This document shows, piece by piece, positions 10,319-19,859 of a DNA stretch of 39,244 bases; position 1 is the stretch's first letter, and every line of letters starts with the position of its first letter. Both the position numbers and the translations under genes were made by a program. Source of the stretch: Parcubacteria group bacterium Greene1014_15 (lineage in GTDB: Bacteria; Patescibacteriota; Minisyncoccia; Phycocordibacterales; VMGT01); NCBI GenBank assembly GCA_007376725.1, contig VMGT01000010.1:1-39244 (forward strand), in the 5' to 3' direction. Under the pieces are notes generated by a model. It saw only the letters and a list, made by a program, of their open reading frames with translations, made no database searches and had not been told where the DNA came from.

Positions 10319-11050
10319 TTAAAATTGGATTGGCAGACGAGCATCACCGTTATAAAAAAGACGAATGTCGTCGATGCGGTATTTGAGCATAGTAAGTCGA
10401 TCTATTCCCCCACCGAATGCAAAACCGCTCCAGTCTTTTGATGAAATGCCAACTCCCTCAAGTACCTTCGGATGAACCATACCAGCTCCCATAATTTCTA
10501 TCCATCCCGTTCCTTTGCAGATTGGGCACCCTTTCTCACCGTCACACCGAAAGCACGAAACATCAACTTCAACGCTCGGTTCGGTAAAGGGAAAATAACT
10601 CGGACGGAAACGGACATGTACGCCTTTCGCAAAAAAGTATCCGAAAAAATCATCAAGCGTTCCTTTCAAATGTGCGAGAGAAATGCTCTTATCCACCACA
10701 AGACCCTCGACTTGATAAAACTGCGCTTCGTGGGTTGCGTCAGTCGCTTCATAACGATAGGTCTTTCCCGGAACGATAATGCGAATCGGCGGCTTGTGCT
10801 TCTCCATATAGCGCACCTGTACTGGTGATGTGTGCGTACGCAGGAGCTTTCCTGCGGTTTTCGGCTGTATCCAAAACGTATCCCACATATCGCGCGCAGG
10901 ATGATCTTTTGGAATATTGAGAGCATCAAAGTTATAGTGCTCGGTTTCCAATTCTGGCCCGTCAACAGTATCAAAACCCCGATCGGTAAAATACGCATTG
11001 ATGTCATTAATTGTGTGTGTGATGGGGTGCAGGTAGCCTTTTGATTTCAT
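10319..11050 (-). CDS. pheS: phenylalanyl-tRNA synthetase alpha subunit, short form
   Basis: [73 protein letters not shown]. Confidence 0.95.
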   Translation of the reverse strand: MKSKGYLHPITHTINDINAYFTDRGFDTVDGPELETEHYNFDALNIPKDHPARDMWDTFWIQPKTAGKLLRTHTSPVQVRYMEKHKPPIRIIVPGKTYRYEATDATHEAQFYQVEGLVVDKSISLAHLKGTLDDFFGYFFAKGVHVRFRPSYFPFTEPSVEVDVSCFRCDGEKGCPICKGTGWIEIMGAGMVHPKVLEGVGISSKDWSGFAFGGGIDRLTMLKYRIDDIRLFYNGDARLPIQF

Positions 11051-11074
11051 GTTCATTATAGAAGCATGATAATA

Positions 11075-11113
11075 CAAAAGGCCCTTATGTACCATCGTGA
11101 TACATAAGGGCCC
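11075..11113 (-). terminator. intrinsic terminator downstream of 11120..11617
   Basis: On minus strand GGGCCCTTATGTA-loop-TACATAAGGGCCTTTTG. Confidence 0.75.
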
Positions 11114-11119
11114 GTTCGA

Positions 11120-11617
11120 TCATCCTCTTCGAGCATCGCTCTTTCTGTTTTTCTCAAAAATCAAATCGCGCAGATATGTCGCAACCTCCTTCTGCGCTTC
11201 CTCTTCGCTTTTACCTTTCTCGAGGGCGCGAAGAGCGACAACAAACTTCTTGTCAGTATTCGTTTTTTCAATCTCGGCGCTCGTCACACCACGCAAAAAG
11301 TAGAGGTTCTTGGCAACTTGAACGGCGCCATAACCAAGAACGTCGTTCTGAATCTTCATGCGGGCTTCAGGTGTAACAAACCCGCTCTCGTCGCACTTGA
11401 TCCAATTTCCTAGGCCTCCCTCGTATCCCCCGCGCACGGCGCTGAGAAATACATGTTTCTTTTTGTGCCAACGCGAACCGCATGGGCAACGGAAGAAAAT
11501 CACCGTGTCTCTGCGACCATTGGGCCCGCCTCCCGGCTCCTCGCTCCCCTCCACTTCATGGCAACAGTTGTGACACTCAGAAAAATACTTTCCGTGACGC
11601 ATAATCCACTGAGGCAT
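11120..11617 (-). CDS. hypothetical protein with Cys-rich putative zinc-binding N-terminus
   Basis: 165 aa ORF; CHNCC...CPCGSRWHKKKH. Confidence 0.6.
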   Translation of the reverse strand: MPQWIMRHGKYFSECHNCCHEVEGSEEPGGGPNGRRDTVIFFRCPCGSRWHKKKHVFLSAVRGGYEGGLGNWIKCDESGFVTPEARMKIQNDVLGYGAVQVAKNLYFLRGVTSAEIEKTNTDKKFVVALRALEKGKSEEEAQKEVATYLRDLIFEKNRKSDARRG

Positions 11618-11703
11618 AAAAAATCTCCTCTGCCTTTGAGTAAGATAAATTTCAAATTACTCCCATGAACCTGCGTTTTTGACTCGCAAAAATATGAGCC
11701 CAA

Positions 11704-11856
11704 TAACTCACCTTACGCAACCATGAAGTACTATCTTCAGACTATTCATACTCGTCATTGCGAGGACGAAGCTCGAAGCAATCTAGGATTACGTCGAGAA
11801 ACTCTCTGATTGTTTCGGGCGCCGCATAGCAATGACGGAAGAAACTTTCATGTTGC
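11704..11856. repeat. MITE-like hairpin, CGTCATTGCGAGG...GAAGCAATCTAGGATT family, left end TAACTCACCTTACGCAAC
   Basis: Core 11752-11839 is an inverted repeat; same sequence family as 29286-29400. Confidence 0.7.
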
Positions 11857-11950
11857 GTCTTTGCAACTGCAAAGATTATACACAAAACCTTGCTTTTTGT
11901 CAAATTTCGTGACATGCTTGTCGGCCGAAATTCACTTCGTTCATTTCTGA

Positions 11951-12022
11951 GCCGACGGAGGGACTCGAACCCACGACCCGCACTTTACAAAAGTGCCGCT
12001 CTACCAACTGAGCTACGTCGGC
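11951..12022 (-). tRNA. tRNA-Thr (anticodon TGT), CCA not encoded
   Basis: Cloverleaf GCCGACG TA GCTC AGTTGGTA GAGC G GCACT TTTGTAA AGTGC GGGTC GTGGG TTCGAGT CCCTC CGTCGGC. Confidence 0.93.
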
Positions 12023-12082
12023 AAATAGTTAAGGCCCCGTTGATTAATAACTTGTCCGTTTCGCTTCCATATTTCCGCAATC

Positions 12083-12158
12083 TTTGATTTTTTGTCAATC
12101 ACAAATCTTTCATCGTAGCTCGCTACGCCTCAAGATTTGTTCAATCGAAAAAATCAAA
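12083..12158. repeat. long imperfect hairpin with CGTAGC-TC-GCTACG apex
   Basis: TTTGATTTTTT...CAAATCTT...ATCGTAGC / GCTACG...AAGATTTG...AAAAAATCAAA. Confidence 0.65.
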
Positions 12159-12163
12159 TAAGT

Positions 12164-12568
12164 TTAGGAGTCAATGCGTTGCTCCTGCCCCGCCACTGTA
12201 TCACGTTCTTTGCTTTTTGACACTTCGCGAAGAAATCGCGAAACGCGAGCGCTTGTTTGCACGCCTCCTGTATACGCAAGACCAGTTAAACGTATCGGTC
12301 TATTCTCGACAAGCCGAATCACAATCGCACAGACGCTTCGAAACGCACCAATAACATGCGGTATGCTATCAGGAACTTTTACCGTACTCGACAGTAATTC
12401 AATTTTTTTGATACTCCGTACTACAATGCGAAGCAATGTATCGTCATATTTTTTCCGCCATATTGAACAGAATATTACTCTCTGATGCAACTCGATTATT
12501 TTGAGCGTAAACAAACCGCAGATACCTGCTATGCCTATAAAAAGAAGAGTTGAAAGTAAGATATGCAT
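12164..12568 (-). CDS. hypothetical protein with N-terminal TM segment
   Basis: 134 aa ORF, MHILLSTLLFIGIAGICGLF. Confidence 0.5.
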   Translation of the reverse strand: MHILLSTLLFIGIAGICGLFTLKIIELHQRVIFCSIWRKKYDDTLLRIVVRSIKKIELLSSTVKVPDSIPHVIGAFRSVCAIVIRLVENRPIRLTGLAYTGGVQTSARVSRFLREVSKSKERDTVAGQEQRIDS

Positions 12569-12584
12569 TGAAGTAGACGAGTTT

Positions 12585-13169
12585 TTATACTACAAATCTT
12601 TCGAATCGAGAAATTTCGATTTTCTCTCCAAATTTTTGAATTGCCGAATCAATAAGTCCTTGAATGGTAATATCGGGATTTTTGATAAACTGCTGATCAA
12701 GAAGAATTTTTTCTTTGAAATATGTGTTGAGCTTTCCCTCCATGATTTTTTCTTGCAATTCCGCGGGTTTGCCTTCAATTTCTTTGACAAAAACGGAACG
12801 TGCTATCTCTTTGGCAGATTCCGGCACATCATCTGCCTTAAGAAATTCAGGATTTATCGCTGTAACATGCATCGCGATATCATATGCCAATTTACTAAAC
12901 TCTTCGTTTTTCGCGACGAAATCTGTCTCACAAGCGAGAATCACAACAGCGCCAAGAGCGCCTGTTGCATGAATATACGCTTGGACAATCCCTGAACCAA
13001 GTGTCCGGTCTTTCTTTTTTGATGCGATCTCGCCTCCTTTCTTGCGTAAAACGACAAGAGCCTGCTCAATATTGCCATCAGTCTCCTCGAGCGCTTTTTT
13101 GCACTGCATGATTGAAATACCTGTCCGATCGCGAAGTGTTTTTATTGTCTCTGTTGTTATTATTGACAT
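12585..13169 (-). CDS. tsf: elongation factor Ts
   Basis: LRDRTGISIMQCKKALEETDGNIEQALVVLRKKG; ACETDFVAKNEEF. Confidence 0.95.
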   Translation of the reverse strand: MSIITTETIKTLRDRTGISIMQCKKALEETDGNIEQALVVLRKKGGEIASKKKDRTLGSGIVQAYIHATGALGAVVILACETDFVAKNEEFSKLAYDIAMHVTAINPEFLKADDVPESAKEIARSVFVKEIEGKPAELQEKIMEGKLNTYFKEKILLDQQFIKNPDITIQGLIDSAIQKFGEKIEISRFERFVV

Positions 13170-13265
13170 GTTGTGTGCTTCAAAACAAAAACTGCATGGT
13201 GCAGCTTTTTTTATAGTACCTATGGCACTGATAGTATCTCTTTTCCGAACGCTTGTCTATTTTTT

Positions 13266-13994
13266 CTACGCTTTGCCGCTATGACCCTTTTTATAGGCAT
13301 CAGTGATTTGCTTTGTAAAAAAATGAATACTTGACCGAGAGGAGTCGTTTGCAGGAATTGGATAGTCGACTTCCTTGAGATTGCAATCGGAACCTGCGAG
13401 AGCAATAATCGGGATACCTACCTGTCGAGCTTCTCTCACGGCTGTTTGTTCCTTTTTTGGATCTATCATGAACATGACCGCTGGTTTTTCTTTCATTCCT
13501 GTAATGCCGCCAAAATTTCTCTCGAGCCGAACAATATCGCGATCAATAAGAAGACGTTCTTTCTTTGTATATTTTTGCGCAAGCTCGCCGCTGTCACGCT
13601 GCGCCAGAAGAACTCCGAGCTTGTCAACACGACCTCGAATCGTTGCAAAATTCGTCAGTGTTCCGCCAATCCACCGTATTGTCACATAGGGCATGTCAAT
13701 GGAATCCGCTAATTCGCTCACAATACCTTGCGCTTCGTGCTTTGTGCCAACAAAAAGAAGCTGCTTCCCTTCACCGGCAACTTTTGCCACAAACGCAAGC
13801 GCGGGCGCAAGAACATCAAGCGTCTTTTCAAGATCGAATATCTCTACCTGATTTTTTGTTCCATAGATAAACGGCGCAACCGTTGGGTGCCGTTTGCTCC
13901 GCGTGTAACCATAGTGCGCGCCCACCTCAAACATCGCCGTAATAGCGGCAGTTTGGTCTGCGGTATGAATTGTCGCTGTTTCTCCTTCTATCAT
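13266..13994 (-). CDS. rpsB: 30S ribosomal protein S2
   Basis: FEVGAHYGYTRSKRHPTVAPFIYG, WIGGTLTNF; the ORF extends to 14021 but 13994 (MIEGE) is a likelier start. Confidence 0.93.
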   Translation of the reverse strand: MIEGETATIHTADQTAAITAMFEVGAHYGYTRSKRHPTVAPFIYGTKNQVEIFDLEKTLDVLAPALAFVAKVAGEGKQLLFVGTKHEAQGIVSELADSIDMPYVTIRWIGGTLTNFATIRGRVDKLGVLLAQRDSGELAQKYTKKERLLIDRDIVRLERNFGGITGMKEKPAVMFMIDPKKEQTAVREARQVGIPIIALAGSDCNLKEVDYPIPANDSSRSSIHFFTKQITDAYKKGHSGKA

Positions 13995-14042
13995 GAAATG
14001 TATGTACGAAGAGTCTAGCAAATGAGCCCATTTTTTGCAAAT

Positions 14043-15008
14043 TTATGCCCCTGCACGAGCTCTCTTCTCGGCAGTTTTAAGGGCAGTAATGATCGGTTCA
14101 ATGTCACCCTCCATGATACGCGGAATCGCATGCCATGATTCTTTTATTCGGTGGTCTGTCACGCGATCTTGAAGAAAATTATATGTCCGTATTTTTTCAG
14201 ACCGATCGCCGGTGCCGATCTGGCTTCTCCGCTCTGCGGAGAAACTTTTCTGCTCCTCTTCGTCTTTGAGCATCTGCAGTTTTGCCGACAAAATCGCGAA
14301 CGCTTTGTCGCGATTTCTCTGCTGACTTCTCTCCGATGTTGAACGCACCTCTATGCCTGTCGGTTTATGCACCAGACGAACGGCAGTTTCCACCTTGTTC
14401 ACATTCTGTCCGCCGGCGCCGCCCGAACGTGAAAACTCCATCTCAATATCGCCGGGATTAATTTCGATCGTTGTCTTTTTGCGAATCGGAAGAACAACCA
14501 CGGATGCTGTGGATGTGTGAATGCGTCCCGATTTTTCTGTCGCCGGAACTCTTTGAACCCGATGCACACCCATCTCAAAGCGGAGATTATCGTAGCAACC
14601 GACACCGTGAATTTCAAGTGTCGCTTCTTTAAGCGCTCCAAGCCCGCTGCGAGATTCGTCAACATAGATCGTCTGCCATCCGCGTTTTTCAGCATATTTC
14701 GCATACATATGAGAAAGGTCTTCCGCAAAAATCGCAGCCTCTTCTCCACCCGCTCCTGCGCGAACTTCAATGATTGCCTCGTTCGGAAAAGCTTCCTCTT
14801 TTTTTTCCTGATCCAAAATTGAGCGCATCTGTGCGAGAAGCACCTCTTTTTGCAAACCCAGATTCGTAAGTTCATCCCGCGAAAGTTCTACCAAACTCGC
14901 ATCGGTTGCCATCTCCCTCACTTGGAATTCCTCACGAACAAGTCGCTCATATTCTTGAGCAAGAAAGGCCGTTTTGGGATTGTTTTTGAATTCTTCGATG
15001 TTTTCCAT
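14043..15008 (-). CDS. prfA: peptide chain release factor 1
   Basis: GGQ motif ([11 protein letters not shown]), [22 protein letters not shown] with RF1-type PAT. Confidence 0.95.
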   Translation of the reverse strand: MENIEEFKNNPKTAFLAQEYERLVREEFQVREMATDASLVELSRDELTNLGLQKEVLLAQMRSILDQEKKEEAFPNEAIIEVRAGAGGEEAAIFAEDLSHMYAKYAEKRGWQTIYVDESRSGLGALKEATLEIHGVGCYDNLRFEMGVHRVQRVPATEKSGRIHTSTASVVVLPIRKKTTIEINPGDIEMEFSRSGGAGGQNVNKVETAVRLVHKPTGIEVRSTSERSQQRNRDKAFAILSAKLQMLKDEEEQKSFSAERRSQIGTGDRSEKIRTYNFLQDRVTDHRIKESWHAIPRIMEGDIEPIITALKTAEKRARAGA

Positions 15009-15088
15009 ACTCCATACATAGATACTACTACAATTATAACCACAACAATTTCATTGCTGTGGCGTTTGATTGCATCATTGTGTGTACG

Positions 15089-15388
15089 CTACTTCTTCGC
15101 AGGCTTCTTTGAAGCTAGCGTTTTACTTGAACGCTTTGTTGTCTTTGTTTCCTTCTTTTTCTTCTGTTTCTTAATAGGAGCGGAACGGGCGGCGGCGGCA
15201 CGAGATTTAAATTTCTCTACTCTTCCAGCCGTATCGAGCACCTTATCTGTCCCAGTATAGAACGGATGGCATTGGCTGCAGATTTCAATATCGATCTTTT
15301 CCTCTGTTGAACCAACCGCAAAAACAGCTCCGCACGCGCAGGTCGCTTTCGCATTGGGAAAATATTTAGGATGTATATCTTTTTGCAT
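15089..15388 (-). CDS. rpmE: 50S ribosomal protein L31 with Lys-rich C-terminal extension
   Basis: MQKDIHPKY...CACGAVFAVGSTEEKIDIEICSQCHPFYTG. Confidence 0.92.
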   Translation of the reverse strand: MQKDIHPKYFPNAKATCACGAVFAVGSTEEKIDIEICSQCHPFYTGTDKVLDTAGRVEKFKSRAAAARSAPIKKQKKKKETKTTKRSSKTLASKKPAKK

Positions 15389-15411
15389 GTGCCGAGATAC
15401 TATCAAAATAT

Positions 15412-16158
15412 TTATGCAACTGCAAGTTCCACAAAACGCCATAGACCATACTGGTCCAGAAAAAAGCGGCTTGTGGTATATGGCAAGGTCTTGACCAATA
15501 TCTCCAAGGTAGCGTGTTGCGTATCATCAAACTCCATAAAAATCCTGCCGCGCGGATGAAGATGCTTAGATGCATGCATAAGAAATGTTCGTATGACATC
15601 AAGCCCAGTTTCTCCTCCAAAAAGAGCCTGATGCGGCTCAAAAGTAAGAACGGAACTCTCCACTCGTTTAATATGACGAAGCGCAATATAGGGAGGATTT
15701 GCGAGTATGTAATCGTACCGATCCTCTATGTTGCAAAAAATATCTGAACGAATACTGCGAGCGCGGGAAGAAATTCCACCGATGAACTCAAGGTTTTTTT
15801 CTATCTGCTTAATGCATCGGCTATCTATATCTGCAAAATCAACAGATGCTTTGGGAACATTCGATAAAATCGCGAGGCCAATGCATCCACTACCCGCAAA
15901 TATATCGAGACACGAGAGTGACGTGCGAATATCTTTTTGCATCATAGCAATGACGTACTCTGTCCAGAATTCCGTCTCTCCTCGCGGTATATGCGGCCGC
16001 TCCGAAAGATCAACAGTTATATTTAAAAACGGCTGCGTTCCAATCACATATGCGGTCGGCTCGCCCGCAGAAATTCGCGAGCAATCGGCAAGATACTCCG
16101 GCGTTCTCTCGCCGGCATATTTCTCTTTCAAAAGGTGTCGCTCTTCTAAAGAATTCAT
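15412..16158 (-). CDS. prmC: PrmC/HemK-like N5-glutamine methyltransferase
   Basis: DIFAGSGCIGLAI, NPPYI, located downstream of prfA. Confidence 0.85.
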   Translation of the reverse strand: MNSLEERHLLKEKYAGERTPEYLADCSRISAGEPTAYVIGTQPFLNITVDLSERPHIPRGETEFWTEYVIAMMQKDIRTSLSCLDIFAGSGCIGLAILSNVPKASVDFADIDSRCIKQIEKNLEFIGGISSRARSIRSDIFCNIEDRYDYILANPPYIALRHIKRVESSVLTFEPHQALFGGETGLDVIRTFLMHASKHLHPRGRIFMEFDDTQHATLEILVKTLPYTTSRFFLDQYGLWRFVELAVA

Positions 16159-17480
16159 TGTAATCTATCGAGAATATCGATCTGACTCTGATACTTTGCC
16201 GCAAGCTCCATAACTTCATCGCCATAAAAAGCATAGGATGGGTTGGTTGCATTCTTCCATCCTGCGAGATACCGCAGCGCAGCAAGTCGTTCGGCCCGGG
16301 GTGTCCCACCATCAGCGCCATTATCAGCAAGTAAAATTGCCGCACCCATGAATGCGTCTCCCGGGTCCCACGGATTCGGAGGATTGTGACCCGTGAGCGA
16401 GGCAAGTTGTTTTTCATAGAGTATCCATGTGGAAGGAATAAATTGCGCCGGCCCCATAGCGCCGCCCCACCCATACCATGCTTTCTTTGATACCGGCACC
16501 GAATCGGGGTCAAGTCCAAGACGCGCCGTAATATCCTTGAAAACGGGCACATCGCGTGTCGGGTGCATATCGGTCTGCCAGTTTCCTTTGCCTACATTTT
16601 CACCCAAATTTGACTCTTCAGCGATAATACCGAGGATAAACGCCGGCCGAATACCAATCTTCTTTCCTGCGCGTTTTGCAAGATCGAGCGCTGTGCCAAA
16701 TGGAATAGCCGCAGAACCTCGGAGCATAAAGAGTTCGGAGCGGATCATAGCAGCTGTCTTTTCTTGATCCTTGAGTACTTTTTGATATTGGGCTTCAACA
16801 CCTTTTGAAGCCGTAAGAATCCGCTGTTTTTCTTTCTCCTGCGCTTCTATTTTTTTCTTTTGCAATTCCTGAATGGCGCGGAGTTCAATTTCGTCCGATT
16901 GTTTTTCCGCCAAAGCATCGCGAGCGGCTGCTGTCTTTTCTTTTGTCGTCCGTATCTCCGCAAATGAAATTTGGAGTCCATGTTTGATTGATTGGAACGA
17001 ATCGAGATCAACAAAAAATTCCGAAAGATTCTTATTCCCGAGAACCACTTCGACGAGCGAGAGATTGTCAATTTCATTCGTCTTGCGTATCAGTTGTGCA
17101 AGCGATTCTTTGCCGCGACCTATCTTTTCGTCAAGTTCGGAAATGATCGTTTCTTTGTCGTCGATTTCATCCGAGAGCCGCGATATTGCAATGGTTCTCT
17201 GTTTGATACCAAGTCTTGCCTTTTCAATATTCGCATCAAGAATCGCCACGTCGCGCTCGAACGTAACACGCTCGCGCTGTTTCTCTTGCACAAGAGAACG
17301 CTGTGTGTCAATTTTCTTTTCAAGATCTTCGAGTTCGCGTTCAAGTTGCGCTTTGCGCGACGCAACTTGCGAATCAACCGGCTGTTCTTGCGCAAAAATA
17401 AAATCACCCGATAGGGTGATACAACCCGCAAGGAGAGCAGACAAAAAAAATCGTATTGCGATGCGCGCTCGTCCTTTCAT
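16155..17480 (-). CDS. secreted coiled-coil protein with lytic transglycosylase (SLT-like) domain
   Basis: Signal peptide, long coiled coil, then IIAEESNLGENVGKGNW...GGAMGPAQFIPSTW...NPWDPGDAFMGAAILLADNG. Confidence 0.82.
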   Translation of the reverse strand: MKGRARIAIRFFLSALLAGCITLSGDFIFAQEQPVDSQVASRKAQLERELEDLEKKIDTQRSLVQEKQRERVTFERDVAILDANIEKARLGIKQRTIAISRLSDEIDDKETIISELDEKIGRGKESLAQLIRKTNEIDNLSLVEVVLGNKNLSEFFVDLDSFQSIKHGLQISFAEIRTTKEKTAAARDALAEKQSDEIELRAIQELQKKKIEAQEKEKQRILTASKGVEAQYQKVLKDQEKTAAMIRSELFMLRGSAAIPFGTALDLAKRAGKKIGIRPAFILGIIAEESNLGENVGKGNWQTDMHPTRDVPVFKDITARLGLDPDSVPVSKKAWYGWGGAMGPAQFIPSTWILYEKQLASLTGHNPPNPWDPGDAFMGAAILLADNGADGGTPRAERLAALRYLAGWKNATNPSYAFYGDEVMELAAKYQSQIDILDRLQ

Positions 17481-17505
17481 ATATGGAGTATGTACAAAAA
17501 AGCAA

Positions 17506-17714
17506 GAACCTATCCAGTATCTAATGCCATACTGAAATGATCAAAATTCGTTGCGCCGAGCCCACTAACGCAGTTGGTCAGGGAAAATTGCATATTTTGA
17601 GGAAGCATATGGGGAAGCTGACAAAAAAGACATGATTTGCAGCAGAATTTTGGTCATTTCAGTAGGCAAGCTTTATTCTGCTTCATATTTTGCGGTTAGA
17701 TACTGGATAGGTTC
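17506..17714. mobile_element. MITE-like palindrome, ends GAACCTATCCAGTATCTAA / TTAGATACTGGATAGGTTC
   Basis: Perfect ~20 bp terminal inverted repeats plus inner GCCnTACTGAAATGAnCAAAATTC inverted arm. Confidence 0.75.
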
Positions 17715-17719
17715 TAAAA

Positions 17720-18385
17720 CTACTTCTTCTCTCCCTTCTCTTCGGCCGATTCTCCTGCTACTACCTCCTCTTGCTTTCCTTTCTTTGCAACTTCGATCGT
17801 TGAGAGATCGGGGGCGGCTGTTTCTTCAATCTTTTCCTCAACCGCTTCGCTTGCAAGCACCACAACTTCTTCCGGATTTCCCAAGATCATAACGCCCGCC
17901 GGAACATGAAGATCTTTTATACAAATCTGGCTCGTAAAATCAACGAGTGACGTTACGTCAACGATAATCTCCTGTGGCAAATTTGAAGGTTCCGCCTCCA
18001 CCTCAATGGTATGAAGTACCTTCACTAAGAAACCGCCGAGTTCTTTGACTGCCGGAGCAATTCCTTCAAATTCGATAGGAACCTCAACCTGTACTTTTTG
18101 GCCTTTTTCAATAACATAAAAATCAGCATGGCGGAGCGTGTCTTTTACAGGATCAACCGCCACGTCGTGTATAAGCGCTTCTTTGACATCTCCAAGCCCC
18201 TCGAGAGCAATAACCGCGCTGTATCCGGCCTCCTTAAATATCTTTTCAAAGGCGCGGTGGGAAACAGCTATGGGCAGGGTCTGTTGTTTTTTTCCATAGA
18301 GAACAGCAGGCATTTTCCCTTCTGCCCGCATCTTTTTGGCTTTTTTACCCAACGCATCTCGTTTTTCCACCGCAAGTTTAAGCAT
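17720..18385 (-). CDS. rplY: 50S ribosomal protein L25/general stress protein Ctc
   Basis: LGKKAKKMRAEGKMPAVLYGKK; VDPVKDTLRHADFYVI; EVPIEFEG. Confidence 0.9.
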   Translation of the reverse strand: MLKLAVEKRDALGKKAKKMRAEGKMPAVLYGKKQQTLPIAVSHRAFEKIFKEAGYSAVIALEGLGDVKEALIHDVAVDPVKDTLRHADFYVIEKGQKVQVEVPIEFEGIAPAVKELGGFLVKVLHTIEVEAEPSNLPQEIIVDVTSLVDFTSQICIKDLHVPAGVMILGNPEEVVVLASEAVEEKIEETAAPDLSTIEVAKKGKQEEVVAGESAEEKGEKK

Positions 18386-18411
18386 ACACTACAGTATAGC
18401 TATTTTGGACA

Positions 18412-18462
18412 AAAAAACAACATGGGCGGAAAACGCCTATAAAAAGCCATATTTCCGCCCAG
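18412..18462 (-). terminator. intrinsic terminator
   Basis: Minus strand GGGCGGAAA...TTTCCGCCCATGTTGTTTTTTTG. Confidence 0.65.
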
Positions 18463-18466
18463 TCCA

Positions 18467-18745
18467 TCAAATACCTATTCGAGTATCGAAGTGCGGCATC
18501 ATCGGAATAAAATCCTCCGTCACCTTGAGATCAATCTCAACTCTTTCGTACTCCTTTGTGTCAAGAACCACACTCGAAGGCACTCGATCCTTCAGGCCCA
18601 CCGGTACCTGTATGATAATACAGGGATCTGGGTCGCCAACAGGCACTCCGATACAAAAATTATCTATTGGTATTTGCTGCCACACTTCAAGCGCATACTG
18701 CTCCATAATTTTTTGAACATCGCGAGACGTCAGCTTATACGACAT
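18467..18745 (-). CDS. hypothetical protein
   Basis: ORF with start MSYKLTSRDVQKIMEQY; the ORF track extends to 18784. Confidence 0.5.
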   Translation of the reverse strand: MSYKLTSRDVQKIMEQYALEVWQQIPIDNFCIGVPVGDPDPCIIIQVPVGLKDRVPSSVVLDTKEYERVEIDLKVTEDFIPMMPHFDTRIGI

Positions 18746-18821
18746 TACACATCCTCCTTCCGCAAACTTAAAACAACTCTGCATTGCATAGTATCATGAA
18801 GTCCACTGCACACAAATAAGA

Positions 18822-19790
18822 CTAATTTTTTACAAGATTCGGCGGTGTCCTTCCTTCAAAAACCGCGATGATATTTTCTGCTGCCATCACAGCCATCTTC
18901 GCACGCGTTTCTTCCGTCGCAGAAGCGATGTGCGGCGTAAGCACGACATTTTCGAGTTCAACGAGTCCGGGGGCAAGCGCGGGCTCATTTTCAAAAACAT
19001 CAAGAGCGGCTCCGCGGATAATATTTGTTCTCAAGGCCGCAACAAGCGCGGTCTCGTCAATAACCGGCCCACGAGATGTGTTCACGAGATACGAGGTCGG
19101 TTTCATCATTGCTAACCGTTTTGAATTAATGAGATGCCGCGTTGCATCAAGAAGAGGAACGTGAACAGTGACAATGTCGGCCATCTGCAACACTTCCTCG
19201 GCAGTGCTAAAATAGGTCGCATTGTACTCTTTTTCAAACAAATCATTTTTCTGCACATCATAGTAGATCACATCCATATCAAAACCATTCCGAGCATGGT
19301 GCGCGACACGCGATCCAATACGCCCCGCCCCAAGAACACCGAGCGTCTTGCCGCGCAGATCACATCCGAGAAGTAACATGGGCGCCCAGCCGACATACTT
19401 CCCGGCTCGTGTAAAACGATCTCCTTCAGCAATCCGCGCTGTGATTGCAAGAATGAGTCCGAACGTATGCTCTGCGACCGTGTCCGTGAGCACGTCTGGT
19501 GTGTTTGTAATCAAGATGCCGCGCTGTGCAGCTTCTTTCACGTCAACATTATTGACTCCAACAGCATAGTTCGCAAAGATTTTTGCTTTTGGAGCAGCAT
19601 GAAATACATCCGCATCGATCGTGTCTGTCAGAAGACACAAAACAGCATCGTATTCTTTCTCTGTTAATGCGAGAACAAGCTCGCTTTTCGTGAGTACACC
19701 GTTTTTTTCACTGACCGTTACTTCGTATCCCTTTTCTCGTAAAAAAGCGGTACCGCTCTCTGGAATCTCTCGTGTGACATATACCTTCAT
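18822..19790 (-). CDS. D-2-hydroxyacid dehydrogenase (glyoxylate/hydroxypyruvate reductase-like)
   Basis: GKTLGVLGAGRIGSRVAHHA, NTSRGPVIDE, DVFENEPAL...LTPHIASAT. Confidence 0.9.
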   Translation of the reverse strand: MKVYVTREIPESGTAFLREKGYEVTVSEKNGVLTKSELVLALTEKEYDAVLCLLTDTIDADVFHAAPKAKIFANYAVGVNNVDVKEAAQRGILITNTPDVLTDTVAEHTFGLILAITARIAEGDRFTRAGKYVGWAPMLLLGCDLRGKTLGVLGAGRIGSRVAHHARNGFDMDVIYYDVQKNDLFEKEYNATYFSTAEEVLQMADIVTVHVPLLDATRHLINSKRLAMMKPTSYLVNTSRGPVIDETALVAALRTNIIRGAALDVFENEPALAPGLVELENVVLTPHIASATEETRAKMAVMAAENIIAVFEGRTPPNLVKN

Positions 19791-19807
19791 AGTAATTGGC
19801 AGTCTTT

Positions 19808-19854
19808 AGTCCATAGTCATTAGTCTATAGACTATCAACTAAAGACTATGAACT
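19808..19854. repeat. TCTATAGA-centred palindrome
   Basis: AGTCCATAGTCATTAGTCTATAGACTATCAACTAAAGACTATGAACT; related to 29404-29443. Confidence 0.65.
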
Positions 19855-19859
19855 AATAC

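Noticed and set aside
11890-12087. Plus-strand ORF RRRDSNPRPALYKSAALPTELRR
   Set aside because: Classic spurious translation across the antisense of a tRNA gene.
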